Shown one piece after another: positions 1 through 9,257 of a stretch of DNA of 64,000 nucleotides (position 1 is its first letter; every line of letters begins with the position of its first letter). The notes under the pieces were generated by a model. It saw only the letters and a program-made list of their open reading frames with translations, made no database searches and was not told the DNA's origin. Origin of the DNA: Pseudomonadota bacterium (GTDB taxonomy: Bacteria; Pseudomonadota; Gammaproteobacteria; Steroidobacterales; Steroidobacteraceae); assembly GCA_025357635.1 (NCBI GenBank), contig JANXOV010000142.1:1-64000 (forward strand). Direction: 5' to 3'. A program made the translations under genes and the position numbers.

Positions 1-47
1 TGACTCCTGCTTTTTACCTCGCCGCTCTGTCTGTCTGAGGGGAATCT

Positions 48-185
48 GTTTGGCGCGTGGGCGCGCGGTAAAGGCACCGTTTTGGATCGGTCGGTCGCTA
101 GCGCATCATTCGGTTACTTCAAGAGTCCAACGTCATACTCAGCGCGACCGGCGATCCGAAACGGCCGCGCTTACACGCGCCAAAC
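48..185. repeat. Structured ~130-bp dispersed repeat, copy A
   Basis: Imperfect palindrome with an outer stem (48-59 pairing with 174-185), a middle stem (61-65 with 166-170) and a long inner stem (77-98 with 144-164, one bulged G and two G-T wobbles) closing a 45-nt loop. The second copy at 6257-6387 has the same stems and the same loop length, and paired positions have changed together. Weaker similarity extends about 30-40 bp on each side. It lies past the 3' end of the isoaspartyl peptidase gene and has no shared open reading frame. It could be a structured RNA, or a REP/MITE-like DNA hairpin. Confidence 0.75.
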
Positions 186-267
186 AAACATCTGATCCCG
201 GATCCGCAACAGCAAAGCCGCAAACGGTGAGCCGCGGCTCCTTGTAGAAGAAGCGAAGAGTTCAAAG

Positions 268-1185
268 TCAGGTGTCGTAAATGGCGATGACCGCCGACTC
301 AGCGTCGCGTGTCGCCGCACGGAACATGCCTTGGCTATTGAATTGCATACTGATCGCACCGGAGTGGTCGACGGCGATGACGCCGCCTTCGCCGTTGATC
401 GCGGTGAGTTCCTGATGAACGACTTCGTGTACTGCGGTTCGCAGGTCGCGTCCGCCGAAGCGCATTCGCGCTGCGATGTCGTGTGCGACTGCTGCGCAGA
501 TGAACTTCTCGCCGTGGCCGGTCGCCGACACCGCGCAGGAGCGATTGTCGGCGTAGGTGCCGGCGCCGATGAGGGGCGAATCGCCGATGCGGTTGAAGCG
601 CTTGCCGGTCATGCCGCCCGTGGAAGTTGCCGCCGCGAGGTCGCCGTGCGTATCCACGGCCACTGCGCCCACGGTGCCGGTATGGGAAATGGTCAGCGGC
701 GAGAGTGTGCGATCACCCTCCAGAATGCGCTGCAGCTGCTGCCAGCGCGCCTCGGTCCGGAAATATTCCGGAGGCACGAACGCAAACCCCTGCAAAGCGG
801 CAAATTCCTCCGCGCCGGCGCCGCTGAGCATGACGTAGTCGGAATGTTCCATGACGCGGCGCGCCAGCGCGATGGGGTTGGCGATGCGAGTGAGGCCACA
901 CACGGCGCCGGCCGCCAGCGTCGCGCCGTTCATGATCGAGGCATCCAGTTCGTTGTGCCCGTCATGGGTGAACACGGCGCCGCGGCCGGCGTTGAACAAG
1001 GGGCAGTCCTCCAGCGCCACCACCGCCTGCGTGACGGCATCCAGACTCGTGCCGCCGCGCGCAAGAATCGTGCGCCCCGCCTCAAGGGCCTCGCGCAGGG
1101 CGGCGCGATACTCTCGCTCCATTTCGGTGCTCAACTCGCTGCGCGGCAGCGTTCCTGCACCACCGTGAATCGCCAATGCGTACAT
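268..1185 (-). CDS. iaaA: Isoaspartyl peptidase / plant-type L-asparaginase
   Basis: Ntn-hydrolase of the type 2 asparaginase family, expected to hydrolyse L-asparagine and isoaspartyl dipeptides after autocleavage. The 305-aa length suits the family. Visible landmarks are the N-terminal HGGAG (7-11), NAGRGAVFT (65-73), and the cleavage and nucleophile site GTVGAVA, where Thr171 would become the new N-terminus of the beta subunit. The conserved block GGMTGKRFNRIGDSPLIGAGTY follows directly. No signal peptide is seen, so it is probably cytoplasmic. The gene diverges from pyc, 49 bp away. AGGAAA lies 5 nt before the ATG as a plausible ribosome site. Confidence 0.93.
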   Translation of the reverse strand: MYALAIHGGAGTLPRSELSTEMEREYRAALREALEAGRTILARGGTSLDAVTQAVVALEDCPLFNAGRGAVFTHDGHNELDASIMNGATLAAGAVCGLTRIANPIALARRVMEHSDYVMLSGAGAEEFAALQGFAFVPPEYFRTEARWQQLQRILEGDRTLSPLTISHTGTVGAVAVDTHGDLAAATSTGGMTGKRFNRIGDSPLIGAGTYADNRSCAVSATGHGEKFICAAVAHDIAARMRFGGRDLRTAVHEVVHQELTAINGEGGVIAVDHSGAISMQFNSQGMFRAATRDAESAVIAIYDT

Positions 1186-1234
1186 TTCAATTTCCTAGCC
1201 TGAAAGTTCACAGCAAGGCTATCATCATTTCATC

Positions 1235-4200
1235 ATGACCCCCGCCGCCAAACCTGCCGCCATCCGCAAGTTGCTGATCGCCAACCGCGGCGAAATCGCC
1301 ATCCGCGTGATGCGCGCTGCCGCGGAACTGGGCATCCGCACGGTCGCCGTCTATTCCAAGGAAGACCGCTTTTCCCTGCACCGGACCAAGTCGGATGAAA
1401 GCTATCTGGTCGGCGAAGGCAAGGGGCCCATCGAGGCCTATCTCGACATCGCCGACATCGTGCGCGTTGCGGTCGAAGCGCGCGTGGATGGCATTCATCC
1501 GGGCTACGGCTTCCTGTCCGAGAGCCCCGAATTTGCCGACAGTTGCGCGCGCGCCGGCATCATTTTTGTCGGTCCTGAACCTGACACCATGCGCCGTCTT
1601 GGCAACAAAGTGCAGGCGCGCAATCTGGCGCAGGAAGCCGGCGTGCCGGTCATGCCCGCGACACCGCCTTTGCCGATGGAGGAGGCGCAGGTGCTGGCAA
1701 TGGCACACGCGGTCGGCTTTCCGGTCATGCTCAAGGCCAGCTGGGGCGGCGGCGGGCGCGGCATGCGCGTCATCGACACCGAATCACAGCTCATTGAAGC
1801 GGTGGCCACCGCGAGGCGCGAAGCCAAGGCCGCGTTCGGCAAGGACGAGGTCTACCTGGAAAAGCTGATCCGCCGCGCCCGCCATGTCGAGGTGCAGATT
1901 CTGGGCGACGCGCACGGCAATCTGGTGCATCTGTTCGAGCGCGATTGCACCGTGCAGCGGCGCAATCAAAAGGTGGTCGAGCGTGCGCCGGCAGCTTTCT
2001 TGAGCGCCGCGCAGCGCAGTGAGCTGTGCGAGGCGGCGCTGAAAATCGGCCGCGCCGTGCGCTACCGCGCGGCGGGCACCGTGGAGTTCCTGCAGGACGC
2101 GGACTCCGGCAAGTTCTATTTCATCGAAGTCAATCCGCGCATCCAGGTCGAACACACCGTCACCGAGTGCATCACCGGCATCGACCTGGTCAAGGCGCAG
2201 ATCCGCGTGGCTTCCGGGGCGGTCATCGGCACGCCGGAAAGCGGCGTGCCGTTGCAGGCTGACATCCGCATCAATGCGCATGCGCTGCAATGCCGCGTCA
2301 CCACCGAAGACCCCGAGAACAACTTCGTCCCCGACTACGGCACCATCACGGCCTATCGCAGCCCGGCGGGCTTCGGCATCCGTCTCGACGCCGGAACGGC
2401 CTATGCGGGCGCCATCATCACCCGATATTACGACTCGTTGCTGGTCAAGGTGACGGCGTGGTCGCCGACGCCGGAAGAAACCATCGCGCGCATGCACCGC
2501 GCGCTGTGGGAGTTCCGAATCCGCGGCGTCGTCACCAATCTGCGCTTTCTCGATCAGTTGATCACGCATCCGCGCTTCGTCAACGCGGAGTACACAACCA
2601 AGTTCATCGACGAAACGCCGGAACTCTTCCTGATTCCGCGCAAGCGTGACCGCGCCACGCGGCTGCTGAATTTCCTGGGCGATGTCATCGTCAACGGCAA
2701 TCCCGAGGTCAAGGGCCGCGCCAAGCCGCGCCATCCGGTGTTTCCGCGCGTGCTGCGCGTGCCTCTGCAGCCCGCGCCGCAGGGGACCAAACAGCTGCTC
2801 GACACGCTGGGCCCGGAAAAATTCTCCGCCTGGATGCTGGCGCAGAAGCGCGTGCTGCTCACCGAGACCAGCATGCGCGATGCGCATCAGTCGCTGCTGG
2901 CCACGCGCATGCGATCGCACGACATGACGGCCATTGCGCCGTTCTACGCCTCGCTTCTGCCGCAATTGTTTTCGGTTGAATGCTGGGGCGGCGCCACCTT
3001 CGACGTGGCCATGCGATTTCTAAAGGAGGATCCCTGGGCGCGCCTGGCCTCCTTGCGCGAAGCGATGCCCAATCTGCTGCTGCAGATGCTGCTGCGCTCG
3101 GCCAATGCAGTGGGCTACACGAACTATCCGGACAACGTCGTGAAGTATTTCGTCGAGCAGGCCGCCGCGGGCGGCATCGACGTGTTTCGCATTTTCGACT
3201 GCCTGAACTGGGTGGGCAACATGCGCGTGGCCATCGAGTCGGTGCTGGGCACCGGCAGGCTGTGCGAGGCGGCGTTGTGCTACACCGGCAATCTGAGCAA
3301 TCCGCGCCAGACTAAGTACGACCTGGCCTACTACCTGAAGCTCGCCGCTGAACTCAAGGCCATGGGCGTGCATGTCATCGGCATCAAGGACATGGCCGGA
3401 TTGTGCCAGCCGCGTGCCGCCGCCATTCTCGTGAAAGCGTTGAAGGAGGAAATCGGCCTGCCCGTGCACTTTCATACGCATGACACCAGCGGCATTGCCG
3501 CTGCCAGCGTGCTCGCGGCGGTCGAGGCCGGCGCGGACGCGGTGGACGGCGCCATCGATGCGCTGTCGGGTCTGACCTCGCAGCCCAATCTGGGCTCCAT
3601 CGTCGAGGCGCTGCGCTACGGCGGGCGCGACTGCGGCCTGGACCCGGAGAATCTGCGGCTGATTTCCGGCTACTGGGAGCAGGTGCGGCACGGCTATGTG
3701 GCTTTCGAAAGCGACATTCGCGCGGGCGCCTCGGAGGTGTACGTGCACGGCATGCCCGGCGGCCAGTACACGAACCTGCGCGAGCAGGCCCGTTCACTGG
3801 GCATCGACGATCATCGCTGGCCCGAAGTGGCGCATGCCTATGCGCAGGTGAATGACATGCTGGGCGACATCGTCAAAGTCACGCCCACGTCCAAAGTCGT
3901 GGGCGACATGGCCATCATGATGGTGACCAGCGGCCTGACACGCGAAGCCGTACTCGACCCGGCGGTGGAAATCGCCTTTCCGGAGTCTCTGGTGCAGCTC
4001 TTGCGCGGTGATCTCGGACAGGCCTATGGCGGTTTCCCCGAGCAGTTCCAGCGCAAGGTGTTGCAAGGCCGCGCACCGCTGACGCGCCGGCCGGGTGAAC
4101 TGCTCGCATCGACTGACCTGCCTGGCGCGCGCAACGGCGTGGAAGGCAAGATCGGGCGCAAGATCAGCGATTCGGATCTGGCCTCCTACTTGATGTATCC

Positions 4201-4696
4201 CAAGGTGTTTCTGGAGTACGCCGCAGACCGCGCCAGCTTCGGCGATCTGAGCACCTTGCCCACGTCGGTTTTTTTCTACGGCATGGAGCCTGGTCAGGAG
4301 ATCAGCGTGGATCTGGAGCGCGGCAAGACGCTGATCGTGCGCTACGTCGCCACCAGCGATCCGCATGACGACGGCACCCGCAGCGTGTTTTTCGAACTGA
4401 ACGGCCAGCCGCGCTCAGTGCGCATCGCCGATCGCAGTCAGGTCGCCAAGCGGCCGCCGGCGCGAAAGGCCGAGTCCGGCAACGCCGGACATGTCGGTGC
4501 GCCGATGCCCGGCACCGTCGGCACTCTGCTCGTGCATGCGGGGCAGAAGATGGCGCGCGGCGATGCGCTGCTGACACTCGAAGCGATGAAAATGGAAACC
4601 ACCGTGCGCGCCGAGCGCGACGGCACGGTCAAGGAAGTGCTGGTCAAGCCGGGTCAGCAGGTTGACACGAAGGATTTGCTGCTCGTTATCGACTAG
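1235..4696 (+). CDS. pyc: Pyruvate carboxylase (single-chain)
   Basis: Biotin-dependent enzyme making oxaloacetate from pyruvate, bicarbonate and ATP (anaplerosis). The 1153-aa chain has all three parts in order: an ATP-grasp biotin carboxylase (about 1-460, starting KLLIANRGEIAIRVMRAA), a carboxyltransferase TIM barrel (about 540-830, with LTETSMRDAHQSLLATRMR and the metal-binding HFHTHD), and a C-terminal biotinyl domain with LEAMKMET, biotinyl-Lys about 1119. The single-chain form is less common in gammaproteobacteria than PEP carboxylase. The TAG stop is formed from the TA target of the adjoining IS and the first base of that element. A TATCAT hexamer lies 9 nt before the ATG. Confidence 0.97.
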   Translation: MTPAAKPAAIRKLLIANRGEIAIRVMRAAAELGIRTVAVYSKEDRFSLHRTKSDESYLVGEGKGPIEAYLDIADIVRVAVEARVDGIHPGYGFLSESPEFADSCARAGIIFVGPEPDTMRRLGNKVQARNLAQEAGVPVMPATPPLPMEEAQVLAMAHAVGFPVMLKASWGGGGRGMRVIDTESQLIEAVATARREAKAAFGKDEVYLEKLIRRARHVEVQILGDAHGNLVHLFERDCTVQRRNQKVVERAPAAFLSAAQRSELCEAALKIGRAVRYRAAGTVEFLQDADSGKFYFIEVNPRIQVEHTVTECITGIDLVKAQIRVASGAVIGTPESGVPLQADIRINAHALQCRVTTEDPENNFVPDYGTITAYRSPAGFGIRLDAGTAYAGAIITRYYDSLLVKVTAWSPTPEETIARMHRALWEFRIRGVVTNLRFLDQLITHPRFVNAEYTTKFIDETPELFLIPRKRDRATRLLNFLGDVIVNGNPEVKGRAKPRHPVFPRVLRVPLQPAPQGTKQLLDTLGPEKFSAWMLAQKRVLLTETSMRDAHQSLLATRMRSHDMTAIAPFYASLLPQLFSVECWGGATFDVAMRFLKEDPWARLASLREAMPNLLLQMLLRSANAVGYTNYPDNVVKYFVEQAAAGGIDVFRIFDCLNWVGNMRVAIESVLGTGRLCEAALCYTGNLSNPRQTKYDLAYYLKLAAELKAMGVHVIGIKDMAGLCQPRAAAILVKALKEEIGLPVHFHTHDTSGIAAASVLAAVEAGADAVDGAIDALSGLTSQPNLGSIVEALRYGGRDCGLDPENLRLISGYWEQVRHGYVAFESDIRAGASEVYVHGMPGGQYTNLREQARSLGIDDHRWPEVAHAYAQVNDMLGDIVKVTPTSKVVGDMAIMMVTSGLTREAVLDPAVEIAFPESLVQLLRGDLGQAYGGFPEQFQRKVLQGRAPLTRRPGELLASTDLPGARNGVEGKIGRKISDSDLASYLMYPKVFLEYAADRASFGDLSTLPTSVFFYGMEPGQEISVDLERGKTLIVRYVATSDPHDDGTRSVFFELNGQPRSVRIADRSQVAKRPPARKAESGNAGHVGAPMPGTVGTLLVHAGQKMARGDALLTLEAMKMETTVRAERDGTVKEVLVKPGQQVDTKDLLLVID

Positions 4697-4723
4697 TACC
4701 TTAACACGGTGATTTTGACCGGT

Positions 4724-5866
4724 TCACGCGGCCGCTCTGGCGGCGTTGGATTCGGACAGCAGCTGCGGATAAGCGTGGCGCATTTTCTTGCGGGCCTTTT
4801 CGCAGTTGAACAACCATTTGATTTTCTCCCCGCTGGCATTGCGGCGTTTCTCCCAGATGGCGATCTCTGATTCAAGCTCTGCGCGTTGTTCGATGCGCCG
4901 GTCCAGACATTGTTTGCGCAGCACCCCGATCTCGATCTCCACCATGTTCAGCCAACTGGCATGCTTGGGGGTGTAGTGGAACTCAAGCTTGCTCAACACC
5001 CGCCGTGCCTCGGCCGGGGGGAAGCTGTTGTACAGCGCAGCCCCTGTGTGCGTGGAGAGGTTGTCCAGGATCACGCGGATTTTCTTCGCCCGCGGGTAAT
5101 GCCGATCCACCAGATCGCGCATACAGGCGGCAAAGTCTTGCCCCGTGCGCTGATCGGTGACCTTCACATGCCGCCAGGGACGGTGCGCATCGACCATGAT
5201 GAAAAGGTTCGCGGTGCCATTGCGCCGATATTCGCTATCGTAACGCTCGGCCTGACCGGGGAGCGCGGCGATGGGTGTGCGGACCTCGCCGATCAATTGC
5301 TGCGGGCTCTCATCAAAGCTCACCACCGGATGGCTTGGAGGCGGCTGCTCGGCATACAAATCCAGCACATCTTCCATCCGCGCCACATACTCCGCATCGA
5401 TCTTCGGGATGCACCACATCTTGCGTTGCCAGGGCTTCAACTCATTTGCGTGCAGCCGCCGGCGGATCGTTTCACTGGATAAAATACCGTGTTCGGTCAA
5501 CTCTAGCATCCGACCGGCCAGCAACTTCAAGGTCCAGCGCGCGCACCCGGCAGGGGCTTTGGAACACGCGGTGGCTACCAGCAGCGCCTCTTCCTGCCCG
5601 GAGAGCTTGCGCGGCGCTCCGGCCCTGGCCTCCTCGCTCAGAGCGCAAATCAAATTGCCCTCCACAAAGCGCCGCCGCGTCCGATAGACCGTGGATATCC
5701 CCACCCCGAGCGTACGCGCGATCCTCTCCTCCGCTTGACCCAAATCCGAGGCCAACAAGATCTGCGCCCGCTTCACCCGTCGTACCGCCTGACGCTTGCC
5801 GCTGAGTAAGCCGTTCAATTCCACCCGTTCTGCCTCGCTCAATTGCACCCGATATCGTACATTCAT
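4724..5866 (-). CDS. IS630-family transposase
   Basis: 380-aa DDE transposase. The start MNVRYRVQLSEAERV is preferred because the 33 upstream codons of the open frame do not resemble the family. An N-terminal helix-turn-helix region (roughly residues 1-115, including QAEERIARTLGVGISTVYRTR) binds the ends. The catalytic core shows SFDES, ILDNLSTH and SWLNMVEIEI, giving the Asp, Asp and Glu metal ligands. It is followed by the usual basic tail. The stop lies about 28 bp from the left inverted repeat. No frameshift is visible. Confidence 0.93.
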   Translation of the reverse strand: MNVRYRVQLSEAERVELNGLLSGKRQAVRRVKRAQILLASDLGQAEERIARTLGVGISTVYRTRRRFVEGNLICALSEEARAGAPRKLSGQEEALLVATACSKAPAGCARWTLKLLAGRMLELTEHGILSSETIRRRLHANELKPWQRKMWCIPKIDAEYVARMEDVLDLYAEQPPPSHPVVSFDESPQQLIGEVRTPIAALPGQAERYDSEYRRNGTANLFIMVDAHRPWRHVKVTDQRTGQDFAACMRDLVDRHYPRAKKIRVILDNLSTHTGAALYNSFPPAEARRVLSKLEFHYTPKHASWLNMVEIEIGVLRKQCLDRRIEQRAELESEIAIWEKRRNASGEKIKWLFNCEKARKKMRHAYPQLLSESNAARAAA

Positions 5867-5918
5867 CAACTTGCGCTCCGCGTCAAAATAGTGACGGGGA
5901 AAGAGCGGAGCAATTCTC

Positions 5919-6182
5919 ATGCCCAACAACATCCTGACATCAACACCGCCAAGCTTTACCTCCACTCAGGGTCAATACCTGGCCTTCCTCTATGCCTACA
6001 CCAAACTGAATCGTCGGCCACCGGCCGAAGCGGACTTCCGCGACTTCTTCGAAGTCTCCGCCCCTTCCGTGCATCAAATGATCCTCACCCTGGAGCGCAG
6101 CGGCTTTATCCATCGCACCCCCGGCGCCGCACGCAGCATCGCATTGCTCCTCGCGCCAGAATCTTTGCCCTTGCTGCGTTGA
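5919..6182 (+). CDS. LexA-like winged-helix passenger protein of the IS
   Basis: 87-aa protein transcribed divergently from the transposase and wholly inside the inverted repeats. The sequence TQGQYLAFLYAYTKLNRRPPAEADF followed by FFEVSAPSVHQMILTLERSGFI strongly resembles the N-terminal winged-helix DNA-binding domain of LexA, with no autoprotease domain. GGAG lies 9 nt before the ATG. It could repress transposition by binding the 52-bp gap between the two genes, or it could be a captured host domain. The fold assignment is by eye. Confidence 0.75.
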   Translation: MPNNILTSTPPSFTSTQGQYLAFLYAYTKLNRRPPAEADFRDFFEVSAPSVHQMILTLERSGFIHRTPGAARSIALLLAPESLPLLR

Positions 6183-6256
6183 TCCGCCCAACCGGTCATA
6201 ATCACCGTGTCGAGGTACTAGCGCCGCCGCGTCGGCAGCTGGAACAGAGTCTGGCC

Positions 6257-6387
6257 GGCGCGTGGGCGCGCGGTCAAGGCACCGTTTCGAAGCGGTCGGC
6301 TGCTAGCGCTCCATCCGCTCACCGCAAGCATCCAACCTCGCACTCAGCGCAGCCGGCGCTTCGAAGCGGCCGCGCTTACCACGCGCC
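6257..6387. repeat. Structured ~130-bp dispersed repeat, copy B
   Basis: Second copy of the repeat at 48-185. The outer stem is 6257-6264 with 6380-6387, the middle stem 6266-6270 with 6371-6375, and the inner stem 6282-6303 with 6349-6369, with the same bulged G (6295) and a 45-nt loop. It sits between the convergent 3' ends of pyc (beyond the IS) and the reductase gene. The loop keeps TAGCGC, TCCAAC and CTCAGC in common with copy A. Confidence 0.75.
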
Positions 6388-6448
6388 ACAAGCGCACCCG
6401 GACCCGGACCGGCACAGGCGATAACGCCGGAACATCGAAGCCCGGAAT

Positions 6449-7672
6449 CTAACCAGCGCGCACGGCATCCTTAAGCCCGATCTGCGGATTCGCCAGCTTC
6501 TCCAGGTCCATGAGACTGCGCTCGGCGATCAGCTTGCGTCCGGCCATGTAGTCCTTGGAATGATTGATGGTATCCACGGCCAGCAGTTCATTGCCTTTCA
6601 GGTAACAGACACTGAAGCTGCGCGCCGCCGGCTCGCCGCGCACGACGACGCGATCGTGATCCTGCGACAGCCCGACGATCAACAGCTTCAAATCGAATTG
6701 GTCGGACCAGAACCAGGGCACCTTGTCATGTACCGTGGGCTTGTCCAGCATGTTCAGGGCCGCCGTCCTGGCCTGCTCGAAGGCATTGTCGACGGATTCG
6801 AGGCGGACGCGCCGGCCGAAGCGCGGCGAGGGGTGATTGCAGCAATCCCCAGCGGCGAACACATGGGCGTCGCTGCTGCGGCAGAACTCATCCACGCTGA
6901 TGCCGTTGTCGCAGGCGATGCCGGCATCGCGCGCCAGTTCCACGTTTGGAACGGCGCCCACGCCGACGATCACCATGTCCGCTTCATGCTGTGAGCCGTC
7001 TGTGCACAGCACGCGCTCCACGCCACCGCGGCCCTCCAGGCTCGACACCTGCGTGTTGCACAGGATCTTGATGCCATGCCCGCGGTGTTCGCGCATGAAA
7101 AAATCCGACACAACCGGCGCCACCACGCGGTTCAAGGCGCGCTCCGCCATTTCCAGAATCGTGACATCGCAGCCCAGCTTCACCGCGGTCGCGGCGGTTT
7201 CCAGACCGATGTAGCCGCCGCCGATGATCACCACGCGTGCCCCCGGCTTGAGGTGCGCGCGGATGGCGTCGACATCGGCGATATTGCGCAGCGCATGCAC
7301 CCGTCCCAAGTCCGCGCCGCTGCAGGTGAGCATGCGCGGCCTCGCACCCGTCGCCAGCAGCAGCCGGTCGTAGTGCAGCGTTTCGCCGCTCGACAATTCC
7401 AGCGTGTGCTGCTCCGGGCGCAACCGTTGCGCGCGCGAATCAAGCCTCACCTCGATGCCATGTTCGGCATAGTAGGCGGCGTGGCGGAACAGCAGTCGGT
7501 CCGCGGGCATCTCGCCGGCCAGGTATTTTTTCGACAGGGGCGGGCGCTGATAGGGCAGCTGCGTTTCATCGCCGATCAGAACGAGTTTGCCGGCAAAGCC
7601 GTCGCGGCGCAGCGAGTCGATCGCCTGGGCGCCGGCCTGTCCGCCCCCCACGATCAGGAATGTTGAACTCAT
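6449..7672 (-). CDS. NAD(P)H-dependent ferredoxin/rubredoxin-type reductase
   Basis: 407-aa FAD/NAD-linked oxidoreductase of the group that reduces rubredoxin, putidaredoxin or dioxygenase ferredoxins. It has an N-terminal FAD-binding Rossmann motif (FLIVGGGQAGAQAID), a central NAD(P) motif (VVIIGGGYIGLETAATAVKLG, about 145-165), the ATGARPR turn, and VFAAGDCC near residue 275 as the second FAD contact. A C-terminal reductase dimerisation domain with PWFWSDQFDLKLLIVGL completes it. No partner ferredoxin or oxygenase gene is adjacent, so the electron acceptor is unknown. It diverges from the P-II gene. Confidence 0.88.
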   Translation of the reverse strand: MSSTFLIVGGGQAGAQAIDSLRRDGFAGKLVLIGDETQLPYQRPPLSKKYLAGEMPADRLLFRHAAYYAEHGIEVRLDSRAQRLRPEQHTLELSSGETLHYDRLLLATGARPRMLTCSGADLGRVHALRNIADVDAIRAHLKPGARVVIIGGGYIGLETAATAVKLGCDVTILEMAERALNRVVAPVVSDFFMREHRGHGIKILCNTQVSSLEGRGGVERVLCTDGSQHEADMVIVGVGAVPNVELARDAGIACDNGISVDEFCRSSDAHVFAAGDCCNHPSPRFGRRVRLESVDNAFEQARTAALNMLDKPTVHDKVPWFWSDQFDLKLLIVGLSQDHDRVVVRGEPAARSFSVCYLKGNELLAVDTINHSKDYMAGRKLIAERSLMDLEKLANPQIGLKDAVRAG

Positions 7673-7705
7673 GTTTTCCCCGGTTTGATCTGTAATGAGC
7701 CTGCC

Positions 7706-7724
7706 TGCACCAATGCGGGGCGCA
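7706..7724. promoter_or_regulatory. NtrC-like dyad upstream of P-II
   Basis: TGCACCA-N5-GGGCGCA matches the known NtrC enhancer dyad (TGCACCA-N5-TGGTGCA) perfectly in one half and 5 of 7 in the other. It sits about 150 bp before the P-II start, a typical enhancer distance. I could not find a convincing sigma-54 promoter (the nearest, about 7827-7841, lacks the GG and is one base short), so this is weak. Confidence 0.3.
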
Positions 7725-7834
7725 TCCTAACGTCCGCGCATTCCATCGGTGCACGGATATTACCAGCCGGAGGGCCAGAACCTTAACTCTCTGATACTGT
7801 GTGAGGGGGTAGCGAGAATGACTGATGCCATTAA

Positions 7835-8212
<378 letters not shown>

Positions 8213-8237
8213 GCACGGTCGCGGAGGTAAGCCGAGC

Positions 8238-9212
8238 ATGTCCAAAGCCATTCGTTTGCATCAGCCGGGCGGAGCGGAACAGCTGCGCTATGAAGAGGTC
8301 GATGTCCCCGCGCCGGCCGCCGGGGAAGTGCAGATCCGCCACACCGCGATCGGCCTGAATTTCATTGACGTCTATGACCGCACCGGGCTGTATCCCATGC
8401 CGCTGCCGGCGGTTCTCGGGCGCGAAGCCGCCGGCGTTGTCACCGCTGTCGGCTCCAAGGTCAAACAGTTGAAAATCGGCATGCGCGTGGCCTACGCGCT
8501 CAACTATGCCGGTTCGTATTGTGAACGGCGCAACGTCCCCGCCGAGCGCATGGTGCGCATCCCCGATACCGTCGGCGATGAGCAGGCGGCGGCGATGATG
8601 CTCAAGGGCATGACCGCTCAGTATCTGCTGCGCAGCACGTATCGGGTCAAGCGCGGCGAAACCATTCTGATTCACGCCGCCGCAGGCGGCGTCGGTTCGA
8701 TCGCGGTGCAATGGGCCAAGGTGCTGGGTGCGACCGTCATCGGCACGGTGGGGAGCGATTCCAAAGCGCAGATGGCCAAGGACTTAGGCTGCGATCACGT
8801 GATCGTCACCGCACGGGAGGACTTTACCGCCCGCGTCAGGCAGATCACGGCGGGAAAGGGCGTTCCGGTGGTCTACGACTCCCTTGGACGGGATTCCTTC
8901 TTCGGATCGATGGATTGTCTGGCGCCGCTCGGTCTAATGGTCACCTATGGAAATTCAACCGGTCCGGTGCCGCCATTCTCCGCGCTAGAGTTGAGCAAAC
9001 GCGGTTCGCTGTTTCTTACCCGGCCGGCGTTGTTTCACTACGTGTCGACGCCGCGCCTGCTGAACGCGTCGGCGCGGGAGTTGTTCGATGTCGTCGCCCG
9101 AGGGCAGGTAAAAATTTCCATCGGGCAGCGCTATGCGCTGGCGGATGCGGCGCAGGCGCATCGTGATCTGGAAGCCCGCAAGACCACAGGGTGCACGGTT
9201 CTCATTCCGTAG
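8238..9212 (+). CDS. Zinc-independent quinone oxidoreductase (QorA type)
   Basis: 324-aa medium-chain dehydrogenase/reductase of the NADPH:quinone reductase (zeta-crystallin) group. Starts at MSKAIRLHQPGG behind GGAGG (8224-8228); upstream codons overlap the P-II gene and are not conserved. The GroES-like half has LNFIDVYDRTGLYPMPLP, and the nucleotide-binding half has the AAAGGVGSIAVQWAK motif (about 150). The catalytic zinc ligands of alcohol dehydrogenases are absent. It probably protects against quinones by two-electron reduction. It starts 25 bp after P-II and could be cotranscribed. Confidence 0.9.
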   Translation: MSKAIRLHQPGGAEQLRYEEVDVPAPAAGEVQIRHTAIGLNFIDVYDRTGLYPMPLPAVLGREAAGVVTAVGSKVKQLKIGMRVAYALNYAGSYCERRNVPAERMVRIPDTVGDEQAAAMMLKGMTAQYLLRSTYRVKRGETILIHAAAGGVGSIAVQWAKVLGATVIGTVGSDSKAQMAKDLGCDHVIVTAREDFTARVRQITAGKGVPVVYDSLGRDSFFGSMDCLAPLGLMVTYGNSTGPVPPFSALELSKRGSLFLTRPALFHYVSTPRLLNASARELFDVVARGQVKISIGQRYALADAAQAHRDLEARKTTGCTVLIP

Positions 9213-9257
9213 AAATGCGTGCGGCGTTGCCGCCATTGAACAGGTAGCCTTGAGCGC

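Larger units (their letters stand above)
4696..6218. mobile_element. IS630-family insertion sequence, complete
   Basis: About 1523 bp bounded by near-perfect inverted repeats: 4696-4725 against 6189-6218 match at all but three positions when one is reverse-complemented (outer GTACCT..ACACGGTGATT). Each end abuts a TA dinucleotide (4694-4695 and 6219-6220), the usual target duplication of the IS630/Tc1/mariner group. It contains a transposase gene on the minus strand and a short divergent plus-strand gene. Both ends and both genes look intact, so it may still be active. Confidence 0.9.

Noticed and set aside
331-1203. 290-codon plus-strand open frame opposite iaaA
   Set aside because: Shadow of the isoaspartyl peptidase gene; no signature.
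1784-2965. 393-codon minus-strand open frame inside pyc
   Set aside because: Shadow of the biotin carboxylase region of pyc.
48-6387. The structured repeat as a classical transposon copy
   Set aside because: No target-site duplication or encoded protein is visible. The reading frames in the two copies do not agree and contain stops.
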